Assembly (NCBI GenBank): GCA_902560675.1
Contig: CACEMP010000016.1
Span: forward strand, 1 to 32,862
Direction of reading: 5' to 3'
Origin: an uncultured Alphaproteobacteria bacterium
Lineage (GTDB): Bacteria; Pseudomonadota; Alphaproteobacteria; HIMB59; GCA-002718135
DNA: 32,862 nucleotides
Positions 7,759 through 14,371 of this stretch are shown piece after piece. The translations under genes were made by a program, and so were the position numbers. Positions within the stretch are counted from its first letter, which is position 1; the number at the start of each line of letters is the position of its first letter. The notes beneath the pieces were generated by a model. It saw only the letters and a program-made list of their open reading frames with translations, was not told the DNA's origin and ran no database searches.

Positions 7759-9123
7759 TTATGCTACTTCTGGTATTTGAGAAATTGATTTAACTATTCC
7801 ATCATCATCAATAACATCATCAGCCATTGATCCATTTAGATAGTCATCATAAGCTGACATATCAAAATATCCATGACCACATAAATTAAAGAGAATAGTT
7901 TTAGACTCACCCTTTTCTTTACATTCTAAAGCTGCATCAATAGCGCCTTTGATTGCATGATTTCCTTCTGGAGCAGGAATAATTCCTTCTTGTTTTGCAA
8001 ATGCTAAACCTGCCTCAAAACAATCTTTTTGACCATAAGCTTTTGCTCTCATTAAACCTAATTCATATAAATGACTTAAATGATAAGACATACCATGATA
8101 TCTTAATCCACCAGAGTGGTTAGCTGGCGGCAAGAAATCTGATCCAAGAGTATGCATTTTAATTAACGGAGTCATTTTTGCCATATCTCCATGATCATAA
8201 GCATACTTACCCTTTGTAAAAGAAGGACACGATGCGGGTTCACAACCAATTATATCAATTTTTTGACCACCTCTTAATTGCTGTCCCAGAAATGGAAACA
8301 TTAATCCAGAAAGATTACTACCACCACCTGTGCAGCCAACAATAATATCAGGATAATCTCCAGCCATCTCCATTTGCATGATTGCTTCATTGCCATTTAT
8401 AGTTTGATGCATTAAAACATGACCTAAGACACTTCCAAGTGAGTACTTAGCTTTACCTCCACTTTTAACTGTTGCTTCTATTGCTTCTGATATGGCAATA
8501 CCTAAACTGCCAGGGTTATCGGGATTTTCTGATAATAGTTTTTTTCCAAAATCAGTCAAATTAGATGGACTAGCATGACAATTAGCACCAAATGATTGCA
8601 TCATTAATTTTCTATAAGGTTTATGATCAAAACTAACTTTAACCATGAAAACTTCAATATCAATACCAAAGATCTGACCTGCAAAAGCTAATGAGCTTCC
8701 CCATTGACCTGCGCCCGTTTCAGTAAATATTTTACTAATTCCTTCTTCTTTATTAAAAAATGCTTGTGGAACTGCAGTATTTGGTTTGTGACTTCCAGTA
8801 GGACTAACACCTTCATATTTGTAATAAATTTTTGCTGGTGTGTCTAAAAACTTTTCTAATCTTCTTGCTCTAAATAATGGAGATGGTCTCCATTGCTTAT
8901 ATACTTCTCTTACTGGCTCAGGAATTTCTATTTGTCTTTCAGTAGAAACTTCTTGCATAATTAAACTCATTGGAAATAAAGGTGCAAAATCATCTGGACC
9001 AGCAGGTTGCTTTGTGCCTGGATGCAAAGGTGGTGGAGGTGGACTTGGTAAATCTGAATTTATATTATACCAAAATTTTGGAGCCTTAGATTCTTCTAAT
9101 AAATATTTTATTGAGTCTGTCAT
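7759..9123 (-). CDS. trpB2: TrpB2-type PLP enzyme (tryptophan synthase beta-like)
   Basis: A 454-aa fold-type II PLP enzyme of the TrpB2 (TrpB-like) class, longer than canonical TrpB1 (about 400 aa). It carries the proline-rich N-terminal extension SDLPSPPPPPLHPGT, the substrate-approach motif RPSPLFRARRLE, the PLP lysine in GSHKPNTA (Lys113), ETGAGQWG (135-142), the phosphate-binding GCTGGGSN (263-270) and PEGNHA near the end. Canonical TrpB condenses indole with L-serine inside a complex with TrpA. TrpB2 proteins act without a tightly bound TrpA, and some archaeal members are reported to prefer O-phosphoserine. No trpA is adjacent. It lies upstream of DUF1015-serC-serA on the same strand with only a 46-base gap, which fits a phosphoserine-linked role. 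Class is secure; substrate is inferred. Confidence 0.92.
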   Translation of the reverse strand: MTDSIKYLLEESKAPKFWYNINSDLPSPPPPPLHPGTKQPAGPDDFAPLFPMSLIMQEVSTERQIEIPEPVREVYKQWRPSPLFRARRLEKFLDTPAKIYYKYEGVSPTGSHKPNTAVPQAFFNKEEGISKIFTETGAGQWGSSLAFAGQIFGIDIEVFMVKVSFDHKPYRKLMMQSFGANCHASPSNLTDFGKKLLSENPDNPGSLGIAISEAIEATVKSGGKAKYSLGSVLGHVLMHQTINGNEAIMQMEMAGDYPDIIVGCTGGGSNLSGLMFPFLGQQLRGGQKIDIIGCEPASCPSFTKGKYAYDHGDMAKMTPLIKMHTLGSDFLPPANHSGGLRYHGMSYHLSHLYELGLMRAKAYGQKDCFEAGLAFAKQEGIIPAPEGNHAIKGAIDAALECKEKGESKTILFNLCGHGYFDMSAYDDYLNGSMADDVIDDDGIVKSISQIPEVA

Positions 9124-9167
9124 AATAAGAGTATATTGAACTAAAAAAACTCAAAGATCAATATCAA

Positions 9168-9254
9168 ATGAATAATTTTAACTTTAAAAATATTTCAGTA
9201 TTAATTGCTATTTTATTGATTTTATACGTTTTTTTTTCTTATTTTACTCACTAA
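9168..9254 (+). CDS. Possible 28-aa single-helix membrane peptide
   Basis: In the gap upstream of trpB2 a short plus-strand frame encodes MNNFNFKNISVLIAILLI and continues with a hydrophobic run ending YFTH, a plausible single transmembrane helix. It overlaps the 3' end of the oppositely oriented DMT exporter by 33 bases. AT-rich DNA readily produces hydrophobic frames by chance and there is no clear ribosome binding site, so this is a weak candidate. Confidence 0.2.
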   Translation: MNNFNFKNISVLIAILLILYVFFSYFTH

Positions 9255-10148
9255 TTTATTTTGACCCAAATAAACACCTAATAAAATTAAAAAGATTCCG
9301 ATCATAGAATTAATTCCAATATTTTCAGATAAAAGTATATACCCCCAAATAACTGCAAAAACAGGTATAAGATATGCTACATAAGACAAAAATACAGGAC
9401 CAGATGTTTTGGTAATATAATATCTAAATTGAAAAGCTATAGCAGTTGGAAATATTCCTAAATAAATTATCGCTAATGTTGAGTAACTATTAAAGCTAAA
9501 TTTTAAACTATTAAAACTTAAATCTATTACTAAAAAAGGTAAGGAAAAAATTGCTCCAAAAGTTGTTGCAAAAGTAGTAATTGAAAAAGAATCTATATGA
9601 TTTAATTTTTCATATGCTAAAATATTTGAAAACATGTAACCAAATGCAGCTAATATAACCAATAATTTTGCTATTGTATCTGTATAGTTTTTAATAAAAA
9701 TATTATCTAAAGAATTAACATTAAATATAAAAAAAACTCCAACTAATCCAATTATTATAGAAATTAATTTTATTTGAGTAAATTTTTCATTTTTAGTAAA
9801 AAAATGAGACATTAATAATGTTATGATTGGTCCAATTGCCATTAACATACCAGCTGTAGATGAAGGAATAAATTGCTCAGCCCAACTAATTAGATAGAAT
9901 GGAATAAAATTGCCAATTATGCCAATTATTATCAATAAAAATAAGATGTGTTTTGTAAATATTATTTCTCTTTTTTGAATATAAAAAACGAGTAGTAAAA
10001 AAATTGAAGCAATAATAAGCCTCAGTGATGCCACACTTGTAGGTGAAAAACTGTTCAATCCAACTTTAATTGCAAAAAATGCAGATCCCCAAATTGCGGA
10101 TAATATAATTAAAAGAAAAAAGTTATTAACAGGATTTTTTGTAGACAA
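9222..10148 (-). CDS. EamA/DMT family transporter
   Basis: A 308-aa inner-membrane protein with about ten hydrophobic helices and the duplicated EamA architecture. The first repeat opens with the typical AIWGSAFFAIKVGL and includes SLRLIIASIFLLL, and the second repeat includes YLIPVFAVIWGYILLSENIG. DMT transporters of this group usually export amino acids or metabolites or carry nucleotide sugars; the substrate cannot be read from sequence. The only start that keeps the first helix is a TTG at 10148, three bases after the stop of the preceding 99-aa gene, so the pair is likely one operon. A second, unrelated EamA gene lies at 27442. Confidence 0.88.
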   Translation of the reverse strand: MSTKNPVNNFFLLIILSAIWGSAFFAIKVGLNSFSPTSVASLRLIIASIFLLLVFYIQKREIIFTKHILFLLIIIGIIGNFIPFYLISWAEQFIPSSTAGMLMAIGPIITLLMSHFFTKNEKFTQIKLISIIIGLVGVFFIFNVNSLDNIFIKNYTDTIAKLLVILAAFGYMFSNILAYEKLNHIDSFSITTFATTFGAIFSLPFLVIDLSFNSLKFSFNSYSTLAIIYLGIFPTAIAFQFRYYITKTSGPVFLSYVAYLIPVFAVIWGYILLSENIGINSMIGIFLILLGVYLGQNKLVSKIRKKNV

Positions 10149-10151
10149 AAA

Positions 10152-10451
10152 TTAAATTTTATTTTTTGGTTGAGGTATTTGTATAGTTTCCACCTCTTTC
10201 ATATATTCATCTCTTCTACCATCCCATAGATAATCTGCATAATCGAATTCAGTAATCATTCTATCAGATCTTTCAAAAGTTAAACCATATTTTCTACAAT
10301 AACTTGCAAACTCTTCAGCATTATCTATCGGTAGGTTTTCAACCGTCCACTTTCTTGAACTTCTGTCAAATTTAAAACCATTTTTTTTAAACCAATCTCT
10401 ATGATAATAAGAATCTCTGCCAAAAGCTGAAAAAGTAATTTTTTTTGTCAT
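10152..10451 (-). CDS. Small basic/aromatic protein of unknown function
   Basis: A 99-aa soluble protein that I do not recognise with certainty. It opens with TKKITFSAFGRDSYYHRDWFKKNG and has a FDRSSRKWTVENLP segment. The pattern of an aromatic/basic start, then a Gly-Phe, then R-K-W-x-V is reminiscent of small DUF5710-like domains in which a peptide wraps a substrate, but this is only a resemblance. The rest is charged (RRDEYMKEVETIQIPQPKNKI) with no signal peptide or helix long enough to span a membrane. It has its own promoter candidate upstream and runs directly into the DMT exporter (3-base gap). Being a real gene is likely from composition, spacing and context. Confidence 0.65.
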   Translation of the reverse strand: MTKKITFSAFGRDSYYHRDWFKKNGFKFDRSSRKWTVENLPIDNAEEFASYCRKYGLTFERSDRMITEFDYADYLWDGRRDEYMKEVETIQIPQPKNKI

Positions 10452-10464
10452 TTTGAATTTTTCT

Positions 10465-10492
10465 CTTATAATGAATTAAAATAAATACACAA
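10465..10492 (-). promoter_or_regulatory. Candidate sigma-70 promoter for the 99-aa gene/DMT operon
   Basis: On the minus strand TTGTGT (10487-10492) is followed after 16 bases by TATAAG (10465-10470), a reasonable -35/-10 pair. The -10 box ends 13 bases before the ATG at 10451, giving a very short leader. In DNA this AT-rich, -10-like boxes are common, so the call rests on the pairing and position only. Confidence 0.4.
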
Positions 10493-10566
10493 TTTTTTTT
10501 TTCAATACACCATTTAGATTTTATTAAATAGTAGATATTATTTTATTAATTATGTAAGATAATATC

Positions 10567-10899
10567 ATGGATTTATATAATAGCTCTGAAATAACGGTCC
10601 ACCAATTAAATGAACTTAGACAGGAAAATCATAAAATTCAAATAGTTGATGTTAGAGAAGATACTGAAAGAGATCATGCACATATTAAAGGTACAATTCA
10701 TATGAAACTATCTGAAATAGCTAAAAGATTTAATGAATTAGACAAGAAAAGGAATGTATTCGTTATGTGCCACACAGGAACGAGAAGTCAGGCTGTTTGT
10801 AAATGGCTTAAAGCTCAAGGCTACGATCATTGTGTTAATGTTTTGGGAGGTATTGATGCATGGGCAGCATTAATTGATAGAAATATAAGAAGATATTAA
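10567..10899 (+). CDS. Rhodanese-like sulfurtransferase domain protein
   Basis: A 110-aa single-domain rhodanese. Motifs include IVDVREDTERDHAHIKGTIHM (the CH2A region with Asp and Arg) and the active-site loop VMCHTGTRSQ with catalytic Cys68, followed by WLKAQGYDHCVNVLGGIDAW, which closes the fold. Such proteins carry persulfide sulfur on the Cys in thiosulfate or protein sulfur transfer. Length is normal for GlpE/PspE-like single domains, and there is no signal peptide, so it is cytosolic. It is divergent from the 99-aa gene across 115 bases. Its stop overlaps by 3 bases the stop of the small membrane ORF on the other strand. Fold call is secure; the sulfur acceptor is unknown. Confidence 0.92.
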   Translation: MDLYNSSEITVHQLNELRQENHKIQIVDVREDTERDHAHIKGTIHMKLSEIAKRFNELDKKRNVFVMCHTGTRSQAVCKWLKAQGYDHCVNVLGGIDAWAALIDRNIRRY

Positions 10900-11084
10900 A
10901 CAATACTTTGCAAATAAAGACCGTAAAAAATAATAATAACACTTATTAAAAAAAGAAATAATCTCAAAATAATTTGTAAAAACAGATTTAATTCTATTCT
11001 ATTTTTTATAATCAATCTGTATAGTGGATTACTTATTGATATAGAAATTAGTATAGTACCTAAAATTATTACAACCCAATGCAT
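10896..11084 (-). CDS. Small two-helix membrane protein (putative)
   Basis: A 62-aa frame starting MHWVVIILGTILISISISNP, with two hydrophobic segments separated by a short basic loop (LYRLIIKNRIELN). It exactly fills the gap between the rhodanese and the flavoprotein, overlapping the former by its stop and the latter by six bases at the divergent starts. The NPLYRLIIKNR loop and compact fit favour a real gene, since the gap would otherwise be unexplained in so dense a region. Alternatively it could be a chance frame in AT-rich DNA. No family recognised. Confidence 0.45.
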   Translation of the reverse strand: MHWVVIILGTILISISISNPLYRLIIKNRIELNLFLQIILRLFLFLISVIIIFYGLYLQSIV

Positions 11085-11756
11085 AAACTTAATAAATACA
11101 TAACTGAAGATCTAAGATTTTCAAATCAAACAATTAAAGAAATGAGAATAAATTCAAAATTATTTTATGAAAATATTAAAAATAGAAGGAGTGTTAGAGA
11201 TTTTAATAATAAAAATTTTAATATTCAAATAATTAATAATGCATTGCTTGCTGCAGGAACCGCACCAAGTGGTGCAAATTTACAGCCTTGGCATTTTGTT
11301 GTAATAAAAGATAAAAAGATAAAAAATAAAATAAGAATTGAAGCTGAGAAAGAAGAATTTGAATTTTATAATAAAAGAGCTCCAAAAGAGTGGTTAGATG
11401 CATTATTACCTTTAGGAACTGATGCAAATAAACATTTCCTAGAAATTGCGCCGTACCTAATTGCAGTATTTGAAAAAAAATATTCTATTAGAAAGCAAAA
11501 AAAAATTAAGAATTATTATGTAAAAGAATCTGTTGGAATAGCTACAGGTATCTTAATATCGTGTTTACATTTTTCAGGATTAGCTATGTTAACACATACT
11601 CCAAGCCCTATGATGTTTCTTAATAAAATATTAAAAAGGCCTAAAAACGAAAAACCTTTTGTTTTACTTGTGGTTGGCTTTCCATCAAAAAAAGCTAAAA
11701 TACCAGTTTACGCAAAAAGAAAGAAGATGTTAAAAGATATTTCTACAATTTTTTAA
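11079..11756 (+). CDS. Iodotyrosine deiodinase-like FMN flavoprotein (nitroreductase superfamily)
   Basis: A 225-aa nitroreductase-superfamily flavoprotein that matches the iodotyrosine deiodinase (IYD) branch rather than generic nitroreductases. Seen in order: the FMN-binding NRRSVRDF (35-42), AAGTAPSGANLQPWHFVV (58-75), the lid EKEEFEFYNKR, GTDANKHFLEIAPYL, NYYVKESVGIATG, LTHTPSPM and RPKNEKPFVLLVVGFP. The three residues that clamp the zwitterion of iodotyrosine in human IYD (Glu157, Tyr161, Lys182) align with Glu93, Tyr97 and Lys118 at identical spacing. IYD reductively removes iodide or bromide from halotyrosines using FMN. The full ATG at 11079 covers the N-terminal helix seen in bacterial relatives; an internal ATG at 11142 is less likely. 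It ends 4 bases inside the phosphoribosyltransferase, tail to tail. The IYD subfamily call is strong; activity is inferred. Confidence 0.85.
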   Translation: MHKLNKYITEDLRFSNQTIKEMRINSKLFYENIKNRRSVRDFNNKNFNIQIINNALLAAGTAPSGANLQPWHFVVIKDKKIKNKIRIEAEKEEFEFYNKRAPKEWLDALLPLGTDANKHFLEIAPYLIAVFEKKYSIRKQKKIKNYYVKESVGIATGILISCLHFSGLAMLTHTPSPMMFLNKILKRPKNEKPFVLLVVGFPSKKAKIPVYAKRKKMLKDISTIF

Positions 11757-12256
11757 TCCAATTCTTCTGGTTTCATACTCTCATATTTTTCATAGGGCAT
11801 ATGAATCCAGGGAGAATCTTCTAAATAATCGACATAATAATTAGGTTTAAATGATGATACTGCTTTATAAAATAGAACTCCCGTTCTAATTGGTTCATCA
11901 ATATAAAATCCATATGTATGATTTAACCAATCAATACTTTTTTTTAGTGTAATTCCTGAATCAGCAAGATCATCAACAATCAATACTTTTGATCCGATAT
12001 TTGGACTTGTTTTTGCTAAATCTCGAGAAAAAGTAATTGCTCCTCTTTTGTTCTTAATACCCTCACCTTTATATGATTCAACTGAAAGAATTGCTAGAGG
12101 AACATCAAATATTCGAGCCATTACATCCCCTACTCTCATACCACCTTTAGCAATACATACAACTTGATTAAACTCCCAACCATCTTTAAAAATTTCCTTA
12201 GCTAAATTTTCAGTTTTTGTTCTATATTCTTCCCAACTAATATGAAGATCTGTCAT
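11753..12256 (-). CDS. gpt: Purine (xanthine/guanine-type) phosphoribosyltransferase
   Basis: A 167-aa type I phosphoribosyltransferase that would convert a free purine base plus PRPP to the nucleotide. Visible are the CIAKGGMRVGDVMAR loop (34-48), the PRPP-binding VLIVDDLADSGIT (91-103), and a C-terminal SPWIHMPYE whose Trp is positioned like the base-stacking residue of Gpt-type enzymes. The E. coli Gpt length is 152 aa, so this is slightly longer. A good Shine-Dalgarno (AAAGGA at 12265-12270) sits 8 bases before the ATG. It follows the purine importer operon but is separated from its binding-protein gene by an intrinsic terminator, so salvage and degradation can be expressed independently. 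Specificity for xanthine or guanine is inferred from context; hypoxanthine is possible. Confidence 0.78.
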   Translation of the reverse strand: MTDLHISWEEYRTKTENLAKEIFKDGWEFNQVVCIAKGGMRVGDVMARIFDVPLAILSVESYKGEGIKNKRGAITFSRDLAKTSPNIGSKVLIVDDLADSGITLKKSIDWLNHTYGFYIDEPIRTGVLFYKAVSSFKPNYYVDYLEDSPWIHMPYEKYESMKPEELD

Positions 12257-12279
12257 TATGAAAATCCTTTATTTAATTA

Positions 12280-12309
12280 TAGAATAAAACCTCTCTCTAT
12301 TGAGAGAGG
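12280..12309 (-). terminator. Intrinsic terminator downstream of the BMP binding-protein gene
   Basis: On the minus strand a perfect 8-bp stem (CCTCTCTC / GAGAGAGG, 12290-12309) with a 4-base loop is followed immediately by TTTTATTCT. It starts 18 bases after the stop of the binding-protein gene. This is the only strong GC-containing terminator hairpin I can find in the window. A TATAAT at 12276-12281, overlapping the T-run, could serve as the -10 box of the next gene. Confidence 0.85.
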
Positions 12310-12327
12310 CTATTTTGAAAGTTATTA

Positions 12328-13395
12328 TTATTGAGGTACCTCGCCATCAATACCCTGAACATAAAAATTCATTCCAAGTAACATGCCATCAGGCGCTACT
12401 TCACCTTCAGGAACAACAAGTTCACCTGCTTGATTGTAAATAGGACCTGTGAAAGGATGAATAGTACCATCTTTAATACCAACCTCCATATTTACTGCTT
12501 CCTGAATTAAACTTGCTGGCATTAGTTTGGTATTATATGGCGACATTACTACCATACCTTTATCCATACCATCCCAAGTATCACCTGAAGACCAAGTACC
12601 ATCTACAACAGCTTTTGCTCTTGCAGCGTAGTAAGGTCCCCAAATATCTTCAATCGAAGTTAAATGTGCATCAGGACAGAATTCTTCTTGGTTTGAAGCT
12701 TGGCCAAATGCATAAACACCTGCTTTTTGAGCAGCTTGGCAAGGAGCATAAGTATCTGTATGTTGTACAATTATATCTGCGCCTTGATTTATTAATGTGT
12801 TTGCTGCATCAGCCTCTTTACCTGGATCATACCATGTAAATACCCAAATAATTTTCATTTTGATATCTGGATTTACTTTAGATGCCGCTAAATAAAATGC
12901 ATTAATTCCCCTAACAACTTCTGGAATAGGAAATGATGCTATATATCCAATAGTATTAGTTTCAGTCATATGACCTGCAATATGCCCTTCAATCATTCTA
13001 CCTTCGTAAAATCTAGCTGAATAAGTTGCAACATTATCCGCTTGGATATACCCAGTAGCGTGTTCAAATTTTATGTCAGGAAAATCCTTTGCTACTTCAT
13101 GTGTCTGATCCATATAGTTGAAAGACGTTGTAAATATTAAATCATGTCCTGAATCTGCTAGTTTTCGGATTGCTCTCACTGCATCTGCGTTTTCAGGAAT
13201 ATTTTCAAGATAAGTAGTAGTAATAGAGTCACCAAGTTGGCTCTCCATATATTTTCTACCTACATCATGCATATATGTCCAACCATGATCACCTGGAGGA
13301 CCTATGTATATAAATCCAACTTTTTTAGGGTCTGCATATGCTGAACCAAATGCAAATACCAAAAAAGTAGATAAAAAAGTTATTATTCTAATCAT
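12328..13395 (-). CDS. BMP family ABC transporter substrate-binding protein (purine/nucleoside)
   Basis: Periplasmic binding protein of 355 aa in the basic membrane protein (BMP/PnrA, Med) family, which binds nucleosides or purines for ABC import. A signal peptide is clear (MIRIITFLSTFLVFAFGSAYA, cleavage before DPKK). The mature protein opens with KKVGFIYIGPPGDHGWTYMHD and contains SGHDLIFTTSFNYMD, GYIASFPIPEVVRGINAF, ADIIVQHTDT and YYAARAKAVVDGTWSSG, all family-typical. It is the last gene of the importer set but is separated from the permease by 106 bases, has the best Shine-Dalgarno in the window (AGGTGAGG at 13401-13408) and its own terminator. This fits the usual need for excess binding protein. 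The ligand is inferred from the adjacent catabolic genes; xanthine, guanosine or urate are all possible. Confidence 0.92.
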   Translation of the reverse strand: MIRIITFLSTFLVFAFGSAYADPKKVGFIYIGPPGDHGWTYMHDVGRKYMESQLGDSITTTYLENIPENADAVRAIRKLADSGHDLIFTTSFNYMDQTHEVAKDFPDIKFEHATGYIQADNVATYSARFYEGRMIEGHIAGHMTETNTIGYIASFPIPEVVRGINAFYLAASKVNPDIKMKIIWVFTWYDPGKEADAANTLINQGADIIVQHTDTYAPCQAAQKAGVYAFGQASNQEEFCPDAHLTSIEDIWGPYYAARAKAVVDGTWSSGDTWDGMDKGMVVMSPYNTKLMPASLIQEAVNMEVGIKDGTIHPFTGPIYNQAGELVVPEGEVAPDGMLLGMNFYVQGIDGEVPQ

Positions 13396-13501
13396 TTTAA
13401 CCTCACCTGCTAATATAACGATTACTCAACTATATACTTAATATATACAAAAGGGTTTGATCAATAATTCTATATGATTATAGAAAAAAAAAAGTGGATA
13501 T
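13396..13501 (-). promoter_or_regulatory. Upstream region of the binding-protein gene: strong RBS, dyad, likely internal promoter
   Basis: This 106-base gap inside an otherwise overlapping operon probably holds a separate promoter. Minus-strand TTGATC with TTAAGT 17 bases later, or a nearer TATAGT, could be promoter boxes, none compelling. A perfect 7-bp dyad (TTCTATA-TGAT-TATAGAA, 13468-13485) is present. On the minus strand its T-run lies before the stem rather than after it, so it does not look like a terminator; an operator or mRNA-end hairpin is possible. A strong Shine-Dalgarno (AGGTGAGG) lies at 13401-13408. I see no purine or xanthine riboswitch-like conserved core. Confidence 0.4.
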
Positions 13502-14371
13502 TTATCTGCCTTTATAAAAAGGAATAGTTAATGAAGCTGGTGCGCTAAGTTTTATTCTTAATTTATTACTAGAAATTAACACTAAAACTATAATAGTTGC
13601 AACATATGGCGCCATACTGAAAAATTGACCAGGAAATCTTAAACCTAAAGCCTGAAGATTCATTTGAAGAATAGTAACACCTCCAAATATATAAGCTCCA
13701 ATAAGCACTCTTTCTGGTTTCCAAGTTGCAAATACAACTAAAGCTAACGCTATCCATCCTCGTCCAGCTGTCATACCCTCTTGCCACATTGGAGCATAAC
13801 AAATTGAAATATATGATCCTGCAAGAGCACACATAGAACCTCCAAATATAATTGATAAAAATCTAATTTTAATAACACTATATCCTAATGCATGTGCAGA
13901 ATTATGAGATTCCCCTACTGCTCTTAAAATCAAACCAGCTTTAGTTTTGTAAAAAAAATAACTAACCAAAAAAACAATTAAGAAAGAAAATATTACAAAA
14001 AACCATGGTGACAGACCATCAATTGGTGTTCCTATATATTGTTTGCCAAGCATCGAACTGAGACCTATTCCAAAAATAGTTAATGCTAATCCTGTAGCAA
14101 TTTGATTTGACATTAAAAATAGAACAAGAAAAGCAAATAAACCAGACATGATAATTCCAGATAATATAGATACAAAAAATGCTAAAAAATAACTTCCAGT
14201 AATTACTAAGATAATAAAAGCGGATACTGCTCCTACCAACATCATTCCTTCTACACCTAAATTTAATACTCCAGATTTTTCTGTAACTAACTCGCCTATA
14301 CCAGCAAAAACAAGAGGTGTTGTTGCAATTAAAACAATTTGTAATATTCCAAGTATTAAATCTAAATTCAT
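13502..14371 (-). CDS. ABC transporter permease 2, BMP/nucleoside type (YufQ/NupQ-like)
   Basis: A 289-aa inner-membrane permease of the branched-chain/ribose-type (BPD_transp_2) class used by BMP importers. Diagnostic segments are FAGIGELVTEKSGVLNLGVEGMMLVGA near the N-terminus (the EKSGVLNLGVEG loop is the hallmark), GTPIDGLSPWFF, LILRAVGESHNSAHALGYSV (the coupling-helix region contacting the ATPase) and WIALALVVFATWKPERVLIGAYIFGG. About eight hydrophobic helices fit the family. Its ATG overlaps the stop of the first permease by four bases (ATGA). It works with the partner permease, ATPase and binding protein to bring nucleosides or purines across the inner membrane. Confidence 0.92.
   Translation of the reverse strand: MNLDLILGILQIVLIATTPLVFAGIGELVTEKSGVLNLGVEGMMLVGAVSAFIILVITGSYFLAFFVSILSGIIMSGLFAFLVLFLMSNQIATGLALTIFGIGLSSMLGKQYIGTPIDGLSPWFFVIFSFLIVFLVSYFFYKTKAGLILRAVGESHNSAHALGYSVIKIRFLSIIFGGSMCALAGSYISICYAPMWQEGMTAGRGWIALALVVFATWKPERVLIGAYIFGGVTILQMNLQALGLRFPGQFFSMAPYVATIIVLVLISSNKLRIKLSAPASLTIPFYKGR

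Noticed and set aside
7745..7760. AATTTAA/TTAAATT inverted repeat plus T-run after trpB2 as a terminator
   Set aside because: A/T-only stem with a near-zero loop would be very unstable; probably chance in a T-rich gap, and the next gene is likely co-transcribed.
8840..9139. Plus-strand 99-aa open frame across the start of trpB2
   Set aside because: Composition mirrors the proline-rich trpB2 N-terminus in antisense; no recognisable domain and no room for its own signals.
12513..12839. Plus-strand 108-aa frame opposite the binding-protein gene
   Set aside because: Entirely antisense to a conserved BMP protein, with a Leu/Tyr-rich low-information product.
13468..13485. 7-bp dyad read as an intrinsic terminator for the permease gene
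   Set aside because: On the transcribed strand the T-run precedes the stem instead of following it, and the stem is almost all A/T.
13569..13832. Second minus-strand frame within the permease gene
   Set aside because: Overlaps the permease in another frame, lacks membrane-protein pattern and is Cys/Ser/Tyr-rich; a shadow.
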